Assembly (NCBI RefSeq): GCF_002080455.1
Contig: NZ_CP020555.1
Span: forward strand, 3,583,501-3,647,500
Direction of reading: 5' to 3'
Origin: Streptomyces sp. Sge12
GTDB taxonomy: Bacteria; Actinomycetota; Actinomycetes; Streptomycetales; Streptomycetaceae
Length of the DNA: 64,000 nucleotides
The notes under the pieces are model-generated. The model saw only the letters and a list, made by a program, of their open reading frames with translations, was not told where the DNA came from and did not search any database. Positions 24,723 through 33,805 of the stretch are shown here, piece after piece. Positions within the stretch are counted from its first letter, which is position 1, and each line of letters starts with the position of its first letter. Made by a program: the position numbers and the translations under genes.

Positions 24723-26492
24723 ATGGCCTCGGTCCCTTCCCTCGCTTCTTCCGTCAATCAGCGCGTCGCGGACGCCCTCGCCTCCGCGCTGCCGGAGGCC
24801 GGTGCCGCCGACCCGCTGCTGCGACGAAGCGACCGGGCCGACTTCCAGGCCAACGGCATCCTGGCGCTCGCGAAGAAGGCCAAGTCCAACCCGCGCGAGC
24901 TGGCGACGACCGTGGTCGAAGGCATCCCGACCGGTGACCTGATCCAGGAGATCGAGGTCTCCGGACCCGGCTTCCTCAACATCACCATCACCGACCGGGC
25001 GATCATCGAGACCCTCGCCGCGCGCGCCGGCGACGACCGCCTCGGCGTGCCGCTCGCGGCGAACCCGGGCACCACGGTGATCGACTACGCCCAGCCGAAC
25101 GTCGCCAAGGAGATGCACGTCGGGCACCTGCGCTCCGCCGTGATCGGTGCGGCGATGGTCGAGATCCTGGAGTTCACGGGCGAGAAGGTGGTCCGCCGCC
25201 ACCACATCGGCGACTGGGGCACCCAGTTCGGCATGCTCATCCAGTACCTGCTGGAGCACCCGCACGAGCTGGACCACAAGTCGGACACGGAGGTCTCCGG
25301 CGAGGAGGCCATGTCCAATCTGAACCGCCTCTACAAGGCCTCGCGCGCACTCTTCGACTCCGACGAGGAGTTCAAGACGCGGGCCCGGGCCCGGGTGGTG
25401 GACCTCCAGGCCGGCGAGCCGGAGACCCTCTCCCTGTGGCAGCGGTTCGTCGACGAGTCGAAGATCTACTTCTACTCCGTCTTCAACAAGCTGGACATGG
25501 ACATCCAGGACCCCGACGTGGTCGGCGAGTCCGGCTACAACGACATGCTCGTGGAGACCTGCAAGCTGCTGGAGGAGTCGGGCGTCGCCGTCCGCTCCAA
25601 CGGCGCGCTCTGCGTCTTCTTCGACGACGTCAAGGGCCCGGACGGCAACCCCACCCCGCTGATCGTGCAGAAGTCGGACGGCGGCTTCGGCTACGCGGCG
25701 ACCGACCTGTCGGCGATCCGCGACCGGGTCGGCAACCTCGGCGCGACCGAGCTGATCTACGTGGTCGACGCGCGGCAGTCCCTGCACTTCAAGATGGTCT
25801 TCGAGACGGCGCGCCGGGCGGGCTGGCTGAACGACGAGGTCAAGGCCGTTCAGCTGGCCTTCGGCACGGTGCTCGGCAAGGACGGCAAGCCGTTCAAGAC
25901 CCGTGAGGGCGAGACGGTCCGGCTGGTGGACCTGCTGGACGAGGCCGTCGAGCGGGCGACGGCCGTCGTGCGCGAGAAGGCCGGGAAGGTGGGCCTGACC
26001 GAGGCGGAGATCGTCGAGAACGGCCAGTACGTCGGCATCGGCGCGGTGAAGTACGCCGACCTGTCGACGTCGGCCGCGCGCGACTACAAGTTCGACCTGG
26101 ACCAGATGGTCTCGCTGAACGGCGACACCTCGGTGTACCTGCAGTACGCGTACGCCCGGATCAGGTCCATCATGCGCAACGCGGGCGACCGCAAGCCGGT
26201 CGCGCACCCGGAGCTGGAACTGGCCCCGGCCGAGCGCGCGCTGGGCCTGCACCTGGACCACTTCGGCGAACTGCTCGCCGAGGCGGCCGCGGACCACGCC
26301 CCGCACAAGCTGGCCGCGTACCTCTACCAGCTGTCCTCGCTGTACACGACGTTCTACGACCAGTGCCCGGTCGTGAAGCCCGAGCCGGAGCTCGTCGTCG
26401 GCGAGAACCGCCTCTTCCTGTGCGACCTGACGGCCCGCACGCTGTCGAAGGGTATGTCCCTCCTGGGCATCCGCACCCCCGAGAAGCTCTGA
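24723..26492 (+). CDS. argS: Arginyl-tRNA synthetase
   Basis: This encodes 589 residues, typical for ArgRS. An N-terminal additional domain is followed by the HIGH motif in QPNVAKEMHVGHLRSAVIG, the catalytic domain with FGYAATDLSAIRDRV, the K-x-S-like loop replaced by KPFKTREGETVRLVDLLDEA as usual for ArgRS, and an anticodon-binding DALR domain at the C-terminus (HKLAAYLYQLSSLYTTFYD). It is an essential housekeeping enzyme. Much longer open frames across this gene in other phases are shadows. A strong hairpin follows the stop. Confidence 0.97.
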   Translation: MASVPSLASSVNQRVADALASALPEAGAADPLLRRSDRADFQANGILALAKKAKSNPRELATTVVEGIPTGDLIQEIEVSGPGFLNITITDRAIIETLAARAGDDRLGVPLAANPGTTVIDYAQPNVAKEMHVGHLRSAVIGAAMVEILEFTGEKVVRRHHIGDWGTQFGMLIQYLLEHPHELDHKSDTEVSGEEAMSNLNRLYKASRALFDSDEEFKTRARARVVDLQAGEPETLSLWQRFVDESKIYFYSVFNKLDMDIQDPDVVGESGYNDMLVETCKLLEESGVAVRSNGALCVFFDDVKGPDGNPTPLIVQKSDGGFGYAATDLSAIRDRVGNLGATELIYVVDARQSLHFKMVFETARRAGWLNDEVKAVQLAFGTVLGKDGKPFKTREGETVRLVDLLDEAVERATAVVREKAGKVGLTEAEIVENGQYVGIGAVKYADLSTSAARDYKFDLDQMVSLNGDTSVYLQYAYARIRSIMRNAGDRKPVAHPELELAPAERALGLHLDHFGELLAEAAADHAPHKLAAYLYQLSSLYTTFYDQCPVVKPEPELVVGENRLFLCDLTARTLSKGMSLLGIRTPEKL

Positions 26493-26515
26493 CCTCCGGT
26501 CACCGCTGACGCAGG

Positions 26516-26551
26516 GGGGCCGCCCCCGGCCTTCGGGCCGGGGGCGGCCCC
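26516..26551. terminator. Terminator between argS and the VapC-type gene
   Basis: A 16-bp perfect stem (left arm starts GGGGCCGCCCCC) closes on a TTCG tetraloop, one of the most stable hairpin loops. It serves the two convergent genes. Confidence 0.95.
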
Positions 26552-26554
26552 GTT

Positions 26555-26959
26555 TCAGCCGAGGATGCGCCGTACCGGCTGGCCCGTGACCCGGGCGATC
26601 GTCTCGAAGTCGGCGTCCTCATGCAGGACGGTCAGCTTGTGCTGCTGCGCGATGACCGACACGAGCAGGTCGACCGGGCTCGCGCACTGGTGGGCGCCGG
26701 CGTCCGCCAACCGGCGCTGGAGGGCTTCCGTCTCCGCCCACACGGAGTCGCGTGCGGTCCAGTAGGGGAAGACGGCCCGGAGCAGGCCGTCGGCCTCGTA
26801 GTAGGCGGGCCGGCCGCCGACCGCGCGCAGGAACTCCTGCCGGACCGGCTCGCACAACCCCACGCGTCCGGACTCGACCAGTCGGTCCCACTCGGGTCCG
26901 GCCTGGCGCCGGTAGAAGCGCACCAGCGCGCTCGTATCGATGAGGAAGTCATCGCTCAC
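26555..26959 (-). CDS. PIN-domain toxin, VapC family
   Basis: This encodes 134 residues forming one PIN domain, a Mg2+-dependent RNase. The acidic active-site set is in place: D8 (FLIDTSALVRF), E42 (EPVRQEFLRAV), D97 (SPVDLLVSVIA) and D115/D117 (LHEDADFETI). VapC toxins typically cleave tRNAs or rRNA when freed from their antitoxin. The start overlaps the antitoxin stop by 4 bp, the normal VapBC arrangement with the antitoxin first. Confidence 0.9.
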   Translation of the reverse strand: MSDDFLIDTSALVRFYRRQAGPEWDRLVESGRVGLCEPVRQEFLRAVGGRPAYYEADGLLRAVFPYWTARDSVWAETEALQRRLADAGAHQCASPVDLLVSVIAQQHKLTVLHEDADFETIARVTGQPVRRILG

Positions 26960-27198
26960 GCGGCCGACTGCCCCTTGCCGTCGGCCGGACCGTCGGTGCT
27001 GCCGTGCCCGATCGTGCCGAAGTCGATCTCGCCCTCGTCGACCATCTGCCGCATCCGCTCGATGGCCGCCGCCCGGCGCCTGCGGTCCGCGATCTCGCGG
27101 AGGGCGGCGTTGACCGTGTCCTTCTTCGTGGTGGTGCCGAGGAGCTGCGCGGCTTCGGCCAGCGCGTCGTCGTCGAGGTCGATCACCGTTCTGGACAT
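26956..27198 (-). CDS. Antitoxin, VapB family
   Basis: This encodes 80 residues. The first 35 (SRTVIDLDDDALAEAAQLLG, TTTKKDTVNAALREIADR) form a ribbon-helix-helix DNA-binding domain. The tail (MVDEGEIDFGTIGHG) is the toxin-binding arm, and an extra disordered tail follows. It should neutralise the downstream PIN toxin and repress the operon, probably through the palindrome 20 bp upstream of its start. Confidence 0.88.
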   Translation of the reverse strand: MSRTVIDLDDDALAEAAQLLGTTTKKDTVNAALREIADRRRRAAAIERMRQMVDEGEIDFGTIGHGSTDGPADGKGQSAA

Positions 27199-27218
27199 GG
27201 GCGCCTCCGGATCATCAC

Positions 27219-27228
27219 CGTATATACG
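27219..27228. promoter_or_regulatory. Palindrome upstream of the VapBC operon
   Basis: CGTATATACG is a perfect 10-bp palindrome 20 bp upstream of the antitoxin start. It contains a TATATAC stretch usable as a -10 box on either strand, so VapB binding there would block initiation. Assignment is by position and symmetry. Confidence 0.55.
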
Positions 27229-27360
27229 ATTCGAGAAGAGGATATCAATCCTGCGTCGGCCGCACCAAGGGCTCGACCATCACCCGAACGGACCGATTCG
27301 GGCCGTGCGGGCCGGGTAGGGGACGGCCCGTCCTTCCCCCATCCGCCACCGGAGGCATCC

Positions 27361-28167
27361 GTGCCCGACATGAACGGCCCCTACAAGCCCGGCACCCCCT
27401 GTTGGATCGACCTGATGGTTCCCGACCAGCAGGCCGCCCTCGACTTCTACTGCGACCTGTTCGGCTGGCAGGGCGAGGTCGGCCCGGCCGAGCAGGGCGG
27501 ATACTCCGTCTGCACCCTCAAGGGGCGGCCCGTCGCCGGCATCATGAAGGCGAGCAACCCGGACGGCACCGTCCCGGACCCGATGCCGCCGACCGTGTGG
27601 ACCACGTACCTGTCCACCGACTCCATCGACTCCACCCTCAAGGCCGTCACCGACGCCCACGGCACGGTCATGATGGGCCCGATGGACGTCATGGACCTCG
27701 GCCGGATGGCCATCGCCGCCGACCCGACCGGCGCCGTGTTCGGCCTGTGGCAGCCGGGGTCCTTCGACGGCGCCGGCATCGTCAACGAGCACGGCGCCCT
27801 CATCTGGAACGAGTTGAGCACCAGCGACGTCCCCGCCGCCGCCGCGTTCTACTCCGCCGTCCTGCCGATCAGCACGGCCGCCTCCCACATGCCCGGCGCC
27901 GAGGGGTACACGGAGTTCAAGGTCGCCGGCCGCGTGGTGGGCGGCATGATGAACCTGGACAGGACGCCGCCCGGCACTCCCCCGAACTGGCTGCCGTACT
28001 TCCACGTCGACAACGTCGACGAGATCCAGGCCGCCGCCGAACGGGCCGGGGCCGACGTCCTCGCCCCCGCCTTCGACATGGTGGCGGGCCGCATGGCCGT
28101 CCTGGCCGACCCGCAGGGCGGGCCCTTCGCGGTGATCACGGCGACCATGCCGGAGCCGACCCCCTGA
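27361..28167 (+). CDS. VOC family protein with two glyoxalase-fold domains
   Basis: This encodes 268 residues from the GTG at 27361 (GGAGG 5 nt upstream). Two VOC modules follow each other: residues about 8-125 (CWIDLMVPDQQAALDFYCDL, FGLWQPGSFDGAG) and about 135-262 (LIWNELSTSDVPAAAAFYSA, YFHVDNVDEIQAAAERAGAD). Streptomyces proteins of this layout are often annotated as hydroxylases or glyoxalase-like, but metal ligands are not fully conserved and no substrate can be named. It stands as a single gene followed by a hairpin. Confidence 0.85.
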   Translation: MPDMNGPYKPGTPCWIDLMVPDQQAALDFYCDLFGWQGEVGPAEQGGYSVCTLKGRPVAGIMKASNPDGTVPDPMPPTVWTTYLSTDSIDSTLKAVTDAHGTVMMGPMDVMDLGRMAIAADPTGAVFGLWQPGSFDGAGIVNEHGALIWNELSTSDVPAAAAFYSAVLPISTAASHMPGAEGYTEFKVAGRVVGGMMNLDRTPPGTPPNWLPYFHVDNVDEIQAAAERAGADVLAPAFDMVAGRMAVLADPQGGPFAVITATMPEPTP

Positions 28168-28175
28168 CGTGACGC

Positions 28176-28205
28176 GGCGCACAGGGAATGTTCCCCCTGT
28201 GCGCC
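28176..28205 (+). terminator. Hairpin after the VOC gene
   Basis: Perfect 11-bp arms, GGCGCACAGGG and CCCTGTGCGCC, flank AATGTTCC. It lies 8 nt after the VOC stop codon. Confidence 0.8.
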
Positions 28206-28249
28206 TCCTCCTTTCCGGTGACGGTTCGTTCACCACGAAGGGGGCTCAC

Positions 28250-28753
28250 ATGAGGAACAAGCACGCCGGAACGGCTGTCGCCGCACTGCTCGCGGCCGAC
28301 GGGCTGACGCACCTGTACTGGGCCACCGGCGCGACCTGGCCCGCCGCCGACGAACGGGCGCTCTCGCTGGCCGTCCTCGGCATCGAGACGTCCTTCGGCC
28401 CGGGCACGGTGCTCCCGCTGGCCGCCGTGCTGCTGACCGCGGCCACGGCCGTCCTCGCCCACACCCGCGGCCGCGGCGGCCGGGCGACCCGCGCCGTCAC
28501 GGCCGCGGTCGCGGCCGGCCTGACCGTACGGGGCCTCGCGGGCCTCGGCTGGGCCGCCGGCCTCCTCCCCAGCCCGCCGGACAGCCCCTTCCGGCTCCTC
28601 AACCTGGCGCTCTACACCCCGCTCTGCCTCGCCGCCGCCTGGGCCGCGGCCCGCACCGCCGCGCGGCGGAACTCGCACCAGACGACCTTCCCGGGGGTCC
28701 GCGCCAGCACCCCCCAGTCGTCGGCCAGCGCGGCCACGAGGGTCAGGCCGTGA
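28250..28753 (+). CDS. DUF3995 integral membrane protein
   Basis: This encodes 167 residues from the ATG at 28250 (AAGGGGG upstream). Four TM helices are expected: AGTAVAALLAADGLTHLYWA, TVLPLAAVLLTAATAVLAH, VTAAVAAGLTVRGLAGLGWA and LALYTPLCLAAAWAAA. This matches DUF3995, of unknown function. The last 45 codons overlap antisense with the 3' end of the ATPase-domain gene (142 bp); the overlapped tail is probably not functionally important. Confidence 0.75.
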   Translation: MRNKHAGTAVAALLAADGLTHLYWATGATWPAADERALSLAVLGIETSFGPGTVLPLAAVLLTAATAVLAHTRGRGGRATRAVTAAVAAGLTVRGLAGLGWAAGLLPSPPDSPFRLLNLALYTPLCLAAAWAAARTAARRNSHQTTFPGVRASTPQSSASAATRVRP

Positions 28754-29049
28754 CCGTGCGGCCGCCCGGCGATCCGGGAGAACCCGGGCCCGCTGTCGTG
28801 CACCTCGACCCGGACGGTCGCGTCCTCGAAGCCGAACAGCCGCAGCAGGTAACCGCGGCCGGACGGGACGCCGTACCGCAGCGCGTTGGTCGCGAGCTCG
28901 CTCACACAGAGCAACATGTCGTCGAGGCGGTCGGTCCCGCCCCACGCGTGCAAGGTGTCACGTGTGAACTGCCGCGCAGCTGCGACGGTTCGGGGCGAGC
29001 GCAGGTAGAGACGCTCGCGCACGAGCGCCGCCTGAATAGTTGGATTCAC
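28612..29049 (-). CDS. Anti-sigma-like ATP-binding protein (HATPase, RsbW/SpoIIAB type)
   Basis: This encodes 145 residues holding one GHKL ATPase domain: N-box DDMLLCVSELATNALRYG, VEVHDSGPGFS, and the lid/G box PHGHGLTLVAALADDWGV. There is no sensor or dimerisation domain. In Streptomyces such small proteins are commonly paired with a divergent XRE regulator and DUF397 protein, as here, and act on a regulator rather than as histidine kinases. Targets are unknown. It is divergent from the XRE gene across a 10-bp inverted repeat. Confidence 0.88.
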   Translation of the reverse strand: MNPTIQAALVRERLYLRSPRTVAAARQFTRDTLHAWGGTDRLDDMLLCVSELATNALRYGVPSGRGYLLRLFGFEDATVRVEVHDSGPGFSRIAGRPHGHGLTLVAALADDWGVLARTPGKVVWCEFRRAAVRAAAQAAARQSGV

Positions 29050-29093
29050 CCGGCGATCGTCGCTTTGCGTGACTACCGTGTGGCTGAGCGCCG

Positions 29094-29119
29094 ACCCGTA
29101 CTCCTTGATGAGTACGGGT
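29094..29119. promoter_or_regulatory. Inverted repeat between ATPase-domain and XRE genes
   Basis: Perfect 10-bp arms, ACCCGTACTC and GAGTACGGGT, surround CTTGAT in the 113-bp divergent gap. It is a natural candidate operator for the XRE protein encoded 44 bp downstream. Confidence 0.6.
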
Positions 29120-29162
29120 CCGCACGGGGTGTTCCGCTTGCGCGGGTGGGGAGTTCGCAGTC

Positions 29163-29987
29163 ATGCCACCGAGGAAACGAGTACGGCCGAACGCGACGAC
29201 CATGAAGATGGTCGGCGCGATGGTGGCCGCCGCCCGCATCGCCAAGAACCTGACCCAGAAACAACTCGGCGAGCTGGTCCGGCTGGACGCGGAGACCATC
29301 GCGTCCATCGAGCAGGGGCGCCGCGCCCTGATGCCGGATGTCGCGGAGCTGCTGGACCAAGCGCTGGATCTGCCCGGGGTGCTCACGGTCGCGGCGCACA
29401 AGATGCCGCAGGTCGATGTGATCCCGTCGTGGGCCGAACCCCTGATCAACCTGGAGCAAAAGGCGGTCGCGCTGTCGTCGTACGAGAGCCAGCTCGTGCC
29501 GGGCCTCCTGCAGACCAAGGCGTACGCCGAAGCCGTCTTCCGCAGCCGCATCCCGGTCTACACGGACGGCGAGGTCGCCGATCAGACGACGGCCCGGCTC
29601 GACCGTCAGGCGACGCTGCGCCGCGAGAAGCCGATGCTCGCCAGTTTCGTCATCTGGGAGCCTGCCCTGGAGTGCCCGCTGGGCGGCTCAGAGATTCTGC
29701 GAGACCAACTCCGGCACCTGCTGACCTGCTCCGAACTGACTGGTGTGTCCATCCAGGTGCTGCCTCTGGACCGCACTCACCACCCTGCCTTGGACGGCCC
29801 ATTCGTGCTGGTGGAGACACCGGAACACCAGCACATCGCGTACATCGAGAGCCAACGAGGCAGTCTGGTCGTGTCCCACCTCGACGAGGTCAGCATCCTC
29901 GCCCAGAGGTATGCGATGCTGCGCACGCAGGCCCTCAACCCCGAAGAAACCAGGGACCTGTTGAAACGGCTGCTAGGAGATCCATGA
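29163..29987 (+). CDS. XRE-type HTH regulator with DUF5753 (WhiJ-like)
   Basis: This encodes 274 residues. The XRE helix-turn-helix is at about 17-70 (AARIAKNLTQKQLGELVRLD, AETIASIEQGRRAL). The rest is the DUF5753 domain (ALSSYESQLVPGLLQTKAYA, SIQVLPLDRTHHPALDGPFV) that typifies the WhiJ-like regulators amplified in Streptomyces, some of which influence development and antibiotic production. The stop overlaps the DUF397 start (ATGA), so the pair is co-translated. This is a local accessory copy; its targets cannot be told. Confidence 0.92.
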   Translation: MPPRKRVRPNATTMKMVGAMVAAARIAKNLTQKQLGELVRLDAETIASIEQGRRALMPDVAELLDQALDLPGVLTVAAHKMPQVDVIPSWAEPLINLEQKAVALSSYESQLVPGLLQTKAYAEAVFRSRIPVYTDGEVADQTTARLDRQATLRREKPMLASFVIWEPALECPLGGSEILRDQLRHLLTCSELTGVSIQVLPLDRTHHPALDGPFVLVETPEHQHIAYIESQRGSLVVSHLDEVSILAQRYAMLRTQALNPEETRDLLKRLLGDP

Positions 29988-30217
29988 GCACCGAACTCAC
30001 GTGGTTCAAGTCCAGCTACAGCGGCAGCGACGGCGGCAACTGCCTGGAGGTCGCCGTGGCATGGCGCACGTACAGCGCCGGCGAGGGCGGCGACTGCGTC
30101 GAGGTGGCCGCCTCCGCGACCCGGGTCCACGTCAGGGACTCGAAGGTGCACGGCGGCCCCGTCCTGGACCTCGCGCCGGCGAGCTGGGCGCAGCTGACCG
30201 GGTGGGTCAGCCGGTAG
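29984..30217 (+). CDS. DUF397 protein, partner of the XRE regulator
   Basis: This encodes 77 residues with the DUF397 pattern LTWFKSSYSGSDGGNCLEVA and RVHVRDSKVHGGPVLDL. Such proteins antagonise or tune the WhiJ-like regulator encoded just upstream, by genetic evidence in the family. Oddly, the segment between the two family motifs is longer than usual because the GGNCLEVA module is partly repeated (GEGGDCVEVAASAT), which looks like a small internal duplication. It overlaps the convergent TetR gene by 11 bp. Confidence 0.9.
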   Translation: MSTELTWFKSSYSGSDGGNCLEVAVAWRTYSAGEGGDCVEVAASATRVHVRDSKVHGGPVLDLAPASWAQLTGWVSR

Positions 30218-30980
30218 CTTCTCCCCGCTCGGCGACCAGCGGGGCGAGGCCGTCCAGGATGCGGTTCAGGCCGAAGCGGAACTGGAAGTCGGGCTCGCCG
30301 GCACCCGTGAAGGCGTCGGAGTCCAGCAGCCGCGTCACGGCGGGGTGGCTGTCCGGGCCGGCGAGCAGCCGTAGCGTGCGTACGTACTGGGCCAGGGCCT
30401 GCTCCGGGGCCACGCCCGATTTCATGATGGCGTCGATCATGTCCGCGGCCATGGTGGCCTCGTTCCGCACCAGGCCGCCGATCAGGATGATCGTGGAGAG
30501 CTTCTCGCTCTCCTTCAGCCCCGTGCCGGCCATCGCGGCCAGCCCCCGGTCCATCCAGGCCAGCTGGTTCGGGGTGGCGGGCGGGGCCGTGATCGGGATG
30601 CGCAGGATCCAGGAGTTGGCCATCAGGACGGCCCGCTGCGCGTACGCCCACTCCGTCAGCAGCTCCCGCCAGCCCGCACCCTCCCCGGCCGAGGGCTCCG
30701 GCGGGGTTCCGACCCCCGCGTCCGACATGAGGACGTACAGCTCTTCCTTGGCGGCGACGTACCGGTAGAGGGACATCGTCGAGACGCCCAGCTCCTTGGC
30801 CACCCGGCCCATGGAGACGGCGTCCATCCCCTCACTCGCGGCCAGCGCCACGGCCGCCTCCACGATCTTCGGGAGCGTGAGCGTGGGGCGCGGGCCCTTG
30901 CCCGGGCGTTCGCGCAGACCCCAGGCCATCTCCAGGCTGGCCGGGAGCCCGGTCCCGCCGTCCTCGTCCTCGTCCGCCAT
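30207..30980 (-). CDS. TetR/AcrR family repressor
   Basis: This encodes 257 residues. The HTH lies at about 38-82 (LPKIVEAAVALAASEGMDAV, SMGRVAKELGVSTMSLYRYV). The C-terminal ligand domain resembles the TetR_C group found beside drug ABC exporters. It is divergent from the ABC genes at 31082, and a perfect 9-bp inverted repeat lies 34 bp upstream of its start. The simplest reading is a repressor of the exporter and of itself, released by an exported compound. Confidence 0.9.
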   Translation of the reverse strand: MADEDEDGGTGLPASLEMAWGLRERPGKGPRPTLTLPKIVEAAVALAASEGMDAVSMGRVAKELGVSTMSLYRYVAAKEELYVLMSDAGVGTPPEPSAGEGAGWRELLTEWAYAQRAVLMANSWILRIPITAPPATPNQLAWMDRGLAAMAGTGLKESEKLSTIILIGGLVRNEATMAADMIDAIMKSGVAPEQALAQYVRTLRLLAGPDSHPAVTRLLDSDAFTGAGEPDFQFRFGLNRILDGLAPLVAERGEATG

Positions 30981-31013
30981 GTCCGCCCACTCCTCGATTG
31001 ACCCCCATCCTAG

Positions 31014-31036
31014 TTCTGTGTATTACTTACACAGAA
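31014..31036. promoter_or_regulatory. TetR-type operator between repressor and ABC exporter
   Basis: Perfect 9-bp arms, TTCTGTGTA and TACACAGAA, surround TTACT. This AT-rich palindrome, unusual in the local GC context, lies in the 101-bp divergent gap and is the likely binding site of the TetR protein. Confidence 0.75.
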
Positions 31037-31081
31037 GAGCGTAAGGCATACGCAGAAACGGCGAAGGGAGCACTGTCCCTC

Positions 31082-32013
<932 letters not shown>

Positions 32014-32017
<4 letters not shown>

Positions 32018-32769
32018 CCGCCGTACCCATGAGCGCCTTCACCCTGGCCGGCCGCAGCCTGCGCATCAGCAGCCGCCGGCCCGACGCGCTGATCGCCGCC
32101 CTGATGCTGCCCGTCATGCTGATGCTGATCTTCGTCTACTTCTTCGGCGGGGCCATCGACACCGGGACCGCCTACGTGACGTACGTGGTCCCCGGCGCCA
32201 TGCTGCTGTGCGCGGGCTTCGGCGCGGCCTCCACCGCCGTCAGCGTCGCCGAGGACATGACCAACGGGGTCATCGACCGCTTCCGCTCCCTCGACATCGG
32301 CGCCGTCCCCATCCTCGCCGGGCACGTCGCCGCCTCGGTGGTGCGCAACCTGATCTCCACCACCCTGGTCCTCGCCGTCGCCCTCGCCATCGGCTTCCGG
32401 CCGCAGGCCGGGCCGGCCGCCTTCCTCGCCGCCGCCGGGCTGCTCCTCGCGTACATCACGGCGATCTCGTGGCTGGCCGCCGTACTCGGACTGCTCGCCG
32501 GATCGGCCGAGGCGGCGGGCGGGTTCACGTTCCTGATGATGTTCCTGCCGTACCCGTCCAGCGCCTTCGTCCCCATCGAGACCATGCCCGGCTGGCTCCA
32601 CGGCTTCGCCGACCACCAGCCGCTGACCCCGGTGATCGAGTCCCTGCGCGCCCTGCTCCTGGCACAGCCCGCCGGTGACACCCCGTGGATCGCCCTGGCC
32701 TGGTGCGCCGGCATCACGGTCGTGGCGCTCGCCCTCGCGGGCGTGCTCTTCCGCAGCAGGACCCGCTGA
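32014..32769 (+). CDS. ABC-2 type permease (DrrB-like)
   Basis: This encodes 251 residues with six hydrophobic segments, for example LIAALMLPVMLMLIFVYFFG, VVPGAMLLCAGFGAASTAV and LAWCAGITVVALALAGVLF. The motif MLPVMLMLIFVYFFGGAI and the PSSAFVPIETMPGWLHGFA loop are typical of DrrB-type drug efflux permeases. With the preceding ATPase it should form a two-gene exporter in the cytoplasmic membrane. It starts at the ATG overlapping the ATPase stop. Confidence 0.92.
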
Positions 32770-32817
32770 GGGGCCCCTGCCGGAGCCCCTCAACGGGTCG
32801 ACGGTGCGACCTCCCGC

Positions 32818-33090
32818 TCAGCCGTCCAGCGGGTAGGAATTGCGGCCCGACGCCTCGTCGATCTCCGAGTGGGCCTTCTGCAACATCTGCGACGCGATAT
32901 CCATGAGCGCGCGAGCGCCCGCGATCTCTTCCCCGACCCTCAACTGCTCCGGGTCGGAGGGGTGGCGCAAGGCATAGCCCCGCGCCTTGATCTCGGAGCC
33001 GTCCCCGAGCCTGACCAGGGCCGCCGCACTCGTGCGGTGGCCCTCCTCGGTGAATTCGAGCTCCACATGCCACCCGACGAGCGTGGCCAT
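32818..33090 (-). CDS. DUF1876 family protein
   Basis: This encodes 90 residues (VGWHVELEFTEEGHRTSAAA, LVRLGDGSEIKARGYALRHP, then a C-terminal helix with AGARALMDIASQM). It is a small cytoplasmic alpha/beta domain of the DUF1876 family (dsRBD-like fold), common in actinobacteria and often near stress genes. No function is established. It is divergent from the sigma-factor remnant and stands near another stress-type gene (CsbD). Confidence 0.88.
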   Translation of the reverse strand: MATLVGWHVELEFTEEGHRTSAAALVRLGDGSEIKARGYALRHPSDPEQLRVGEEIAGARALMDIASQMLQKAHSEIDEASGRNSYPLDG

Positions 33091-33289
33091 GGTGCATCAC
33101 CTCCAGGGGCTCACCTTTCCCTCCAGGGTGCGCCCGCAGCCGATACGGCGCGAGCCGGAGAAAGCCGGGCCCGAGACCGGGTCCGGTGCTGCTGTGATCG
33201 GACCTACGACTTAAGGTCCGTCTGCTTGGGATTCCGCTTGTGTGGGCACACGCCCGCGCAAGCCGCTCGTGCAGGGGAGGAACGCTTTC

Positions 33290-33757
33290 ATGTCTCACGT
33301 CGCCACAACCGCCGAGCCTGCCCGGGAGACCGCCCCGGACGCCCTCACCCGCGCCGAACCCGCAGCCGGCACCGGGCAGCCCGCGGGGCCCCTGCCGCAG
33401 ATCGACAATGCCCGCGAGGTGGCTTCCGCGGACGCGCGGGAGCTGTCGCGTCTGTTCCTGGTGCGGCTCGGGGAGTTGGAAGAGGGGACTCGGGACTAAC
33501 AGTACGCGCGCAACACCTGATCGAGATGAACATCTCCCTCGTCCGCTTCGCCGCCCGCCGGTTCACCGCCCGCATCGAACTCGACGACGTCATCCAGGTC
33601 GGCACGATCGGCCTGATCAAGGGCATCGCGCTTCGCCCGGGAGATGACCCAGTCCGAGATCGGTGCCGAGCTCGGCATCTCGCAAATGCAGGTGTCCCGC
33701 CTGCTCACCCGCATCCTGGCCCGCCTGCGCAGTGGCATGCTCACCGCCTGGACAGGC
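33290..33757 (+). pseudogene. Decayed SigB/SigF-type sigma factor
   Basis: Fragments of a SigB-family sigma factor run in order: N-terminus from the ATG at 33290 ending LFLVRLGELEEGTRD; then QYARNTLIEMN-type sequence; ISLVRFAARRFTARIELDDV and IQVGTIGLIKGI (region 2); then REMTQSEIGAELGISQMQVS and RLLTRILARLRSGML (region 4.2). Three lesions are visible: an in-frame TAA at 33497-33499 where relatives have Tyr, a one-base loss near 33514-33517, and an internal deletion near 33631 that removes regions 2.4-4.1 (roughly 180 codons). The region 4 remnant stays in frame with the downstream hydrolase gene. It cannot make a working sigma factor. Confidence 0.88.
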
Positions 33758-33805
33758 CGTGCACCGCAGACCGAACCGGGCCCGACATCACTACCCTCCC
33801 GTCTC

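Noticed and set aside
21807..26492. A 1,561-codon open frame running through the DUF2637, lysS and argS region
   Set aside because: Only its last 590 codons are argS; the rest is out of phase across two other clear genes and results from the scarcity of stop codons at high GC.
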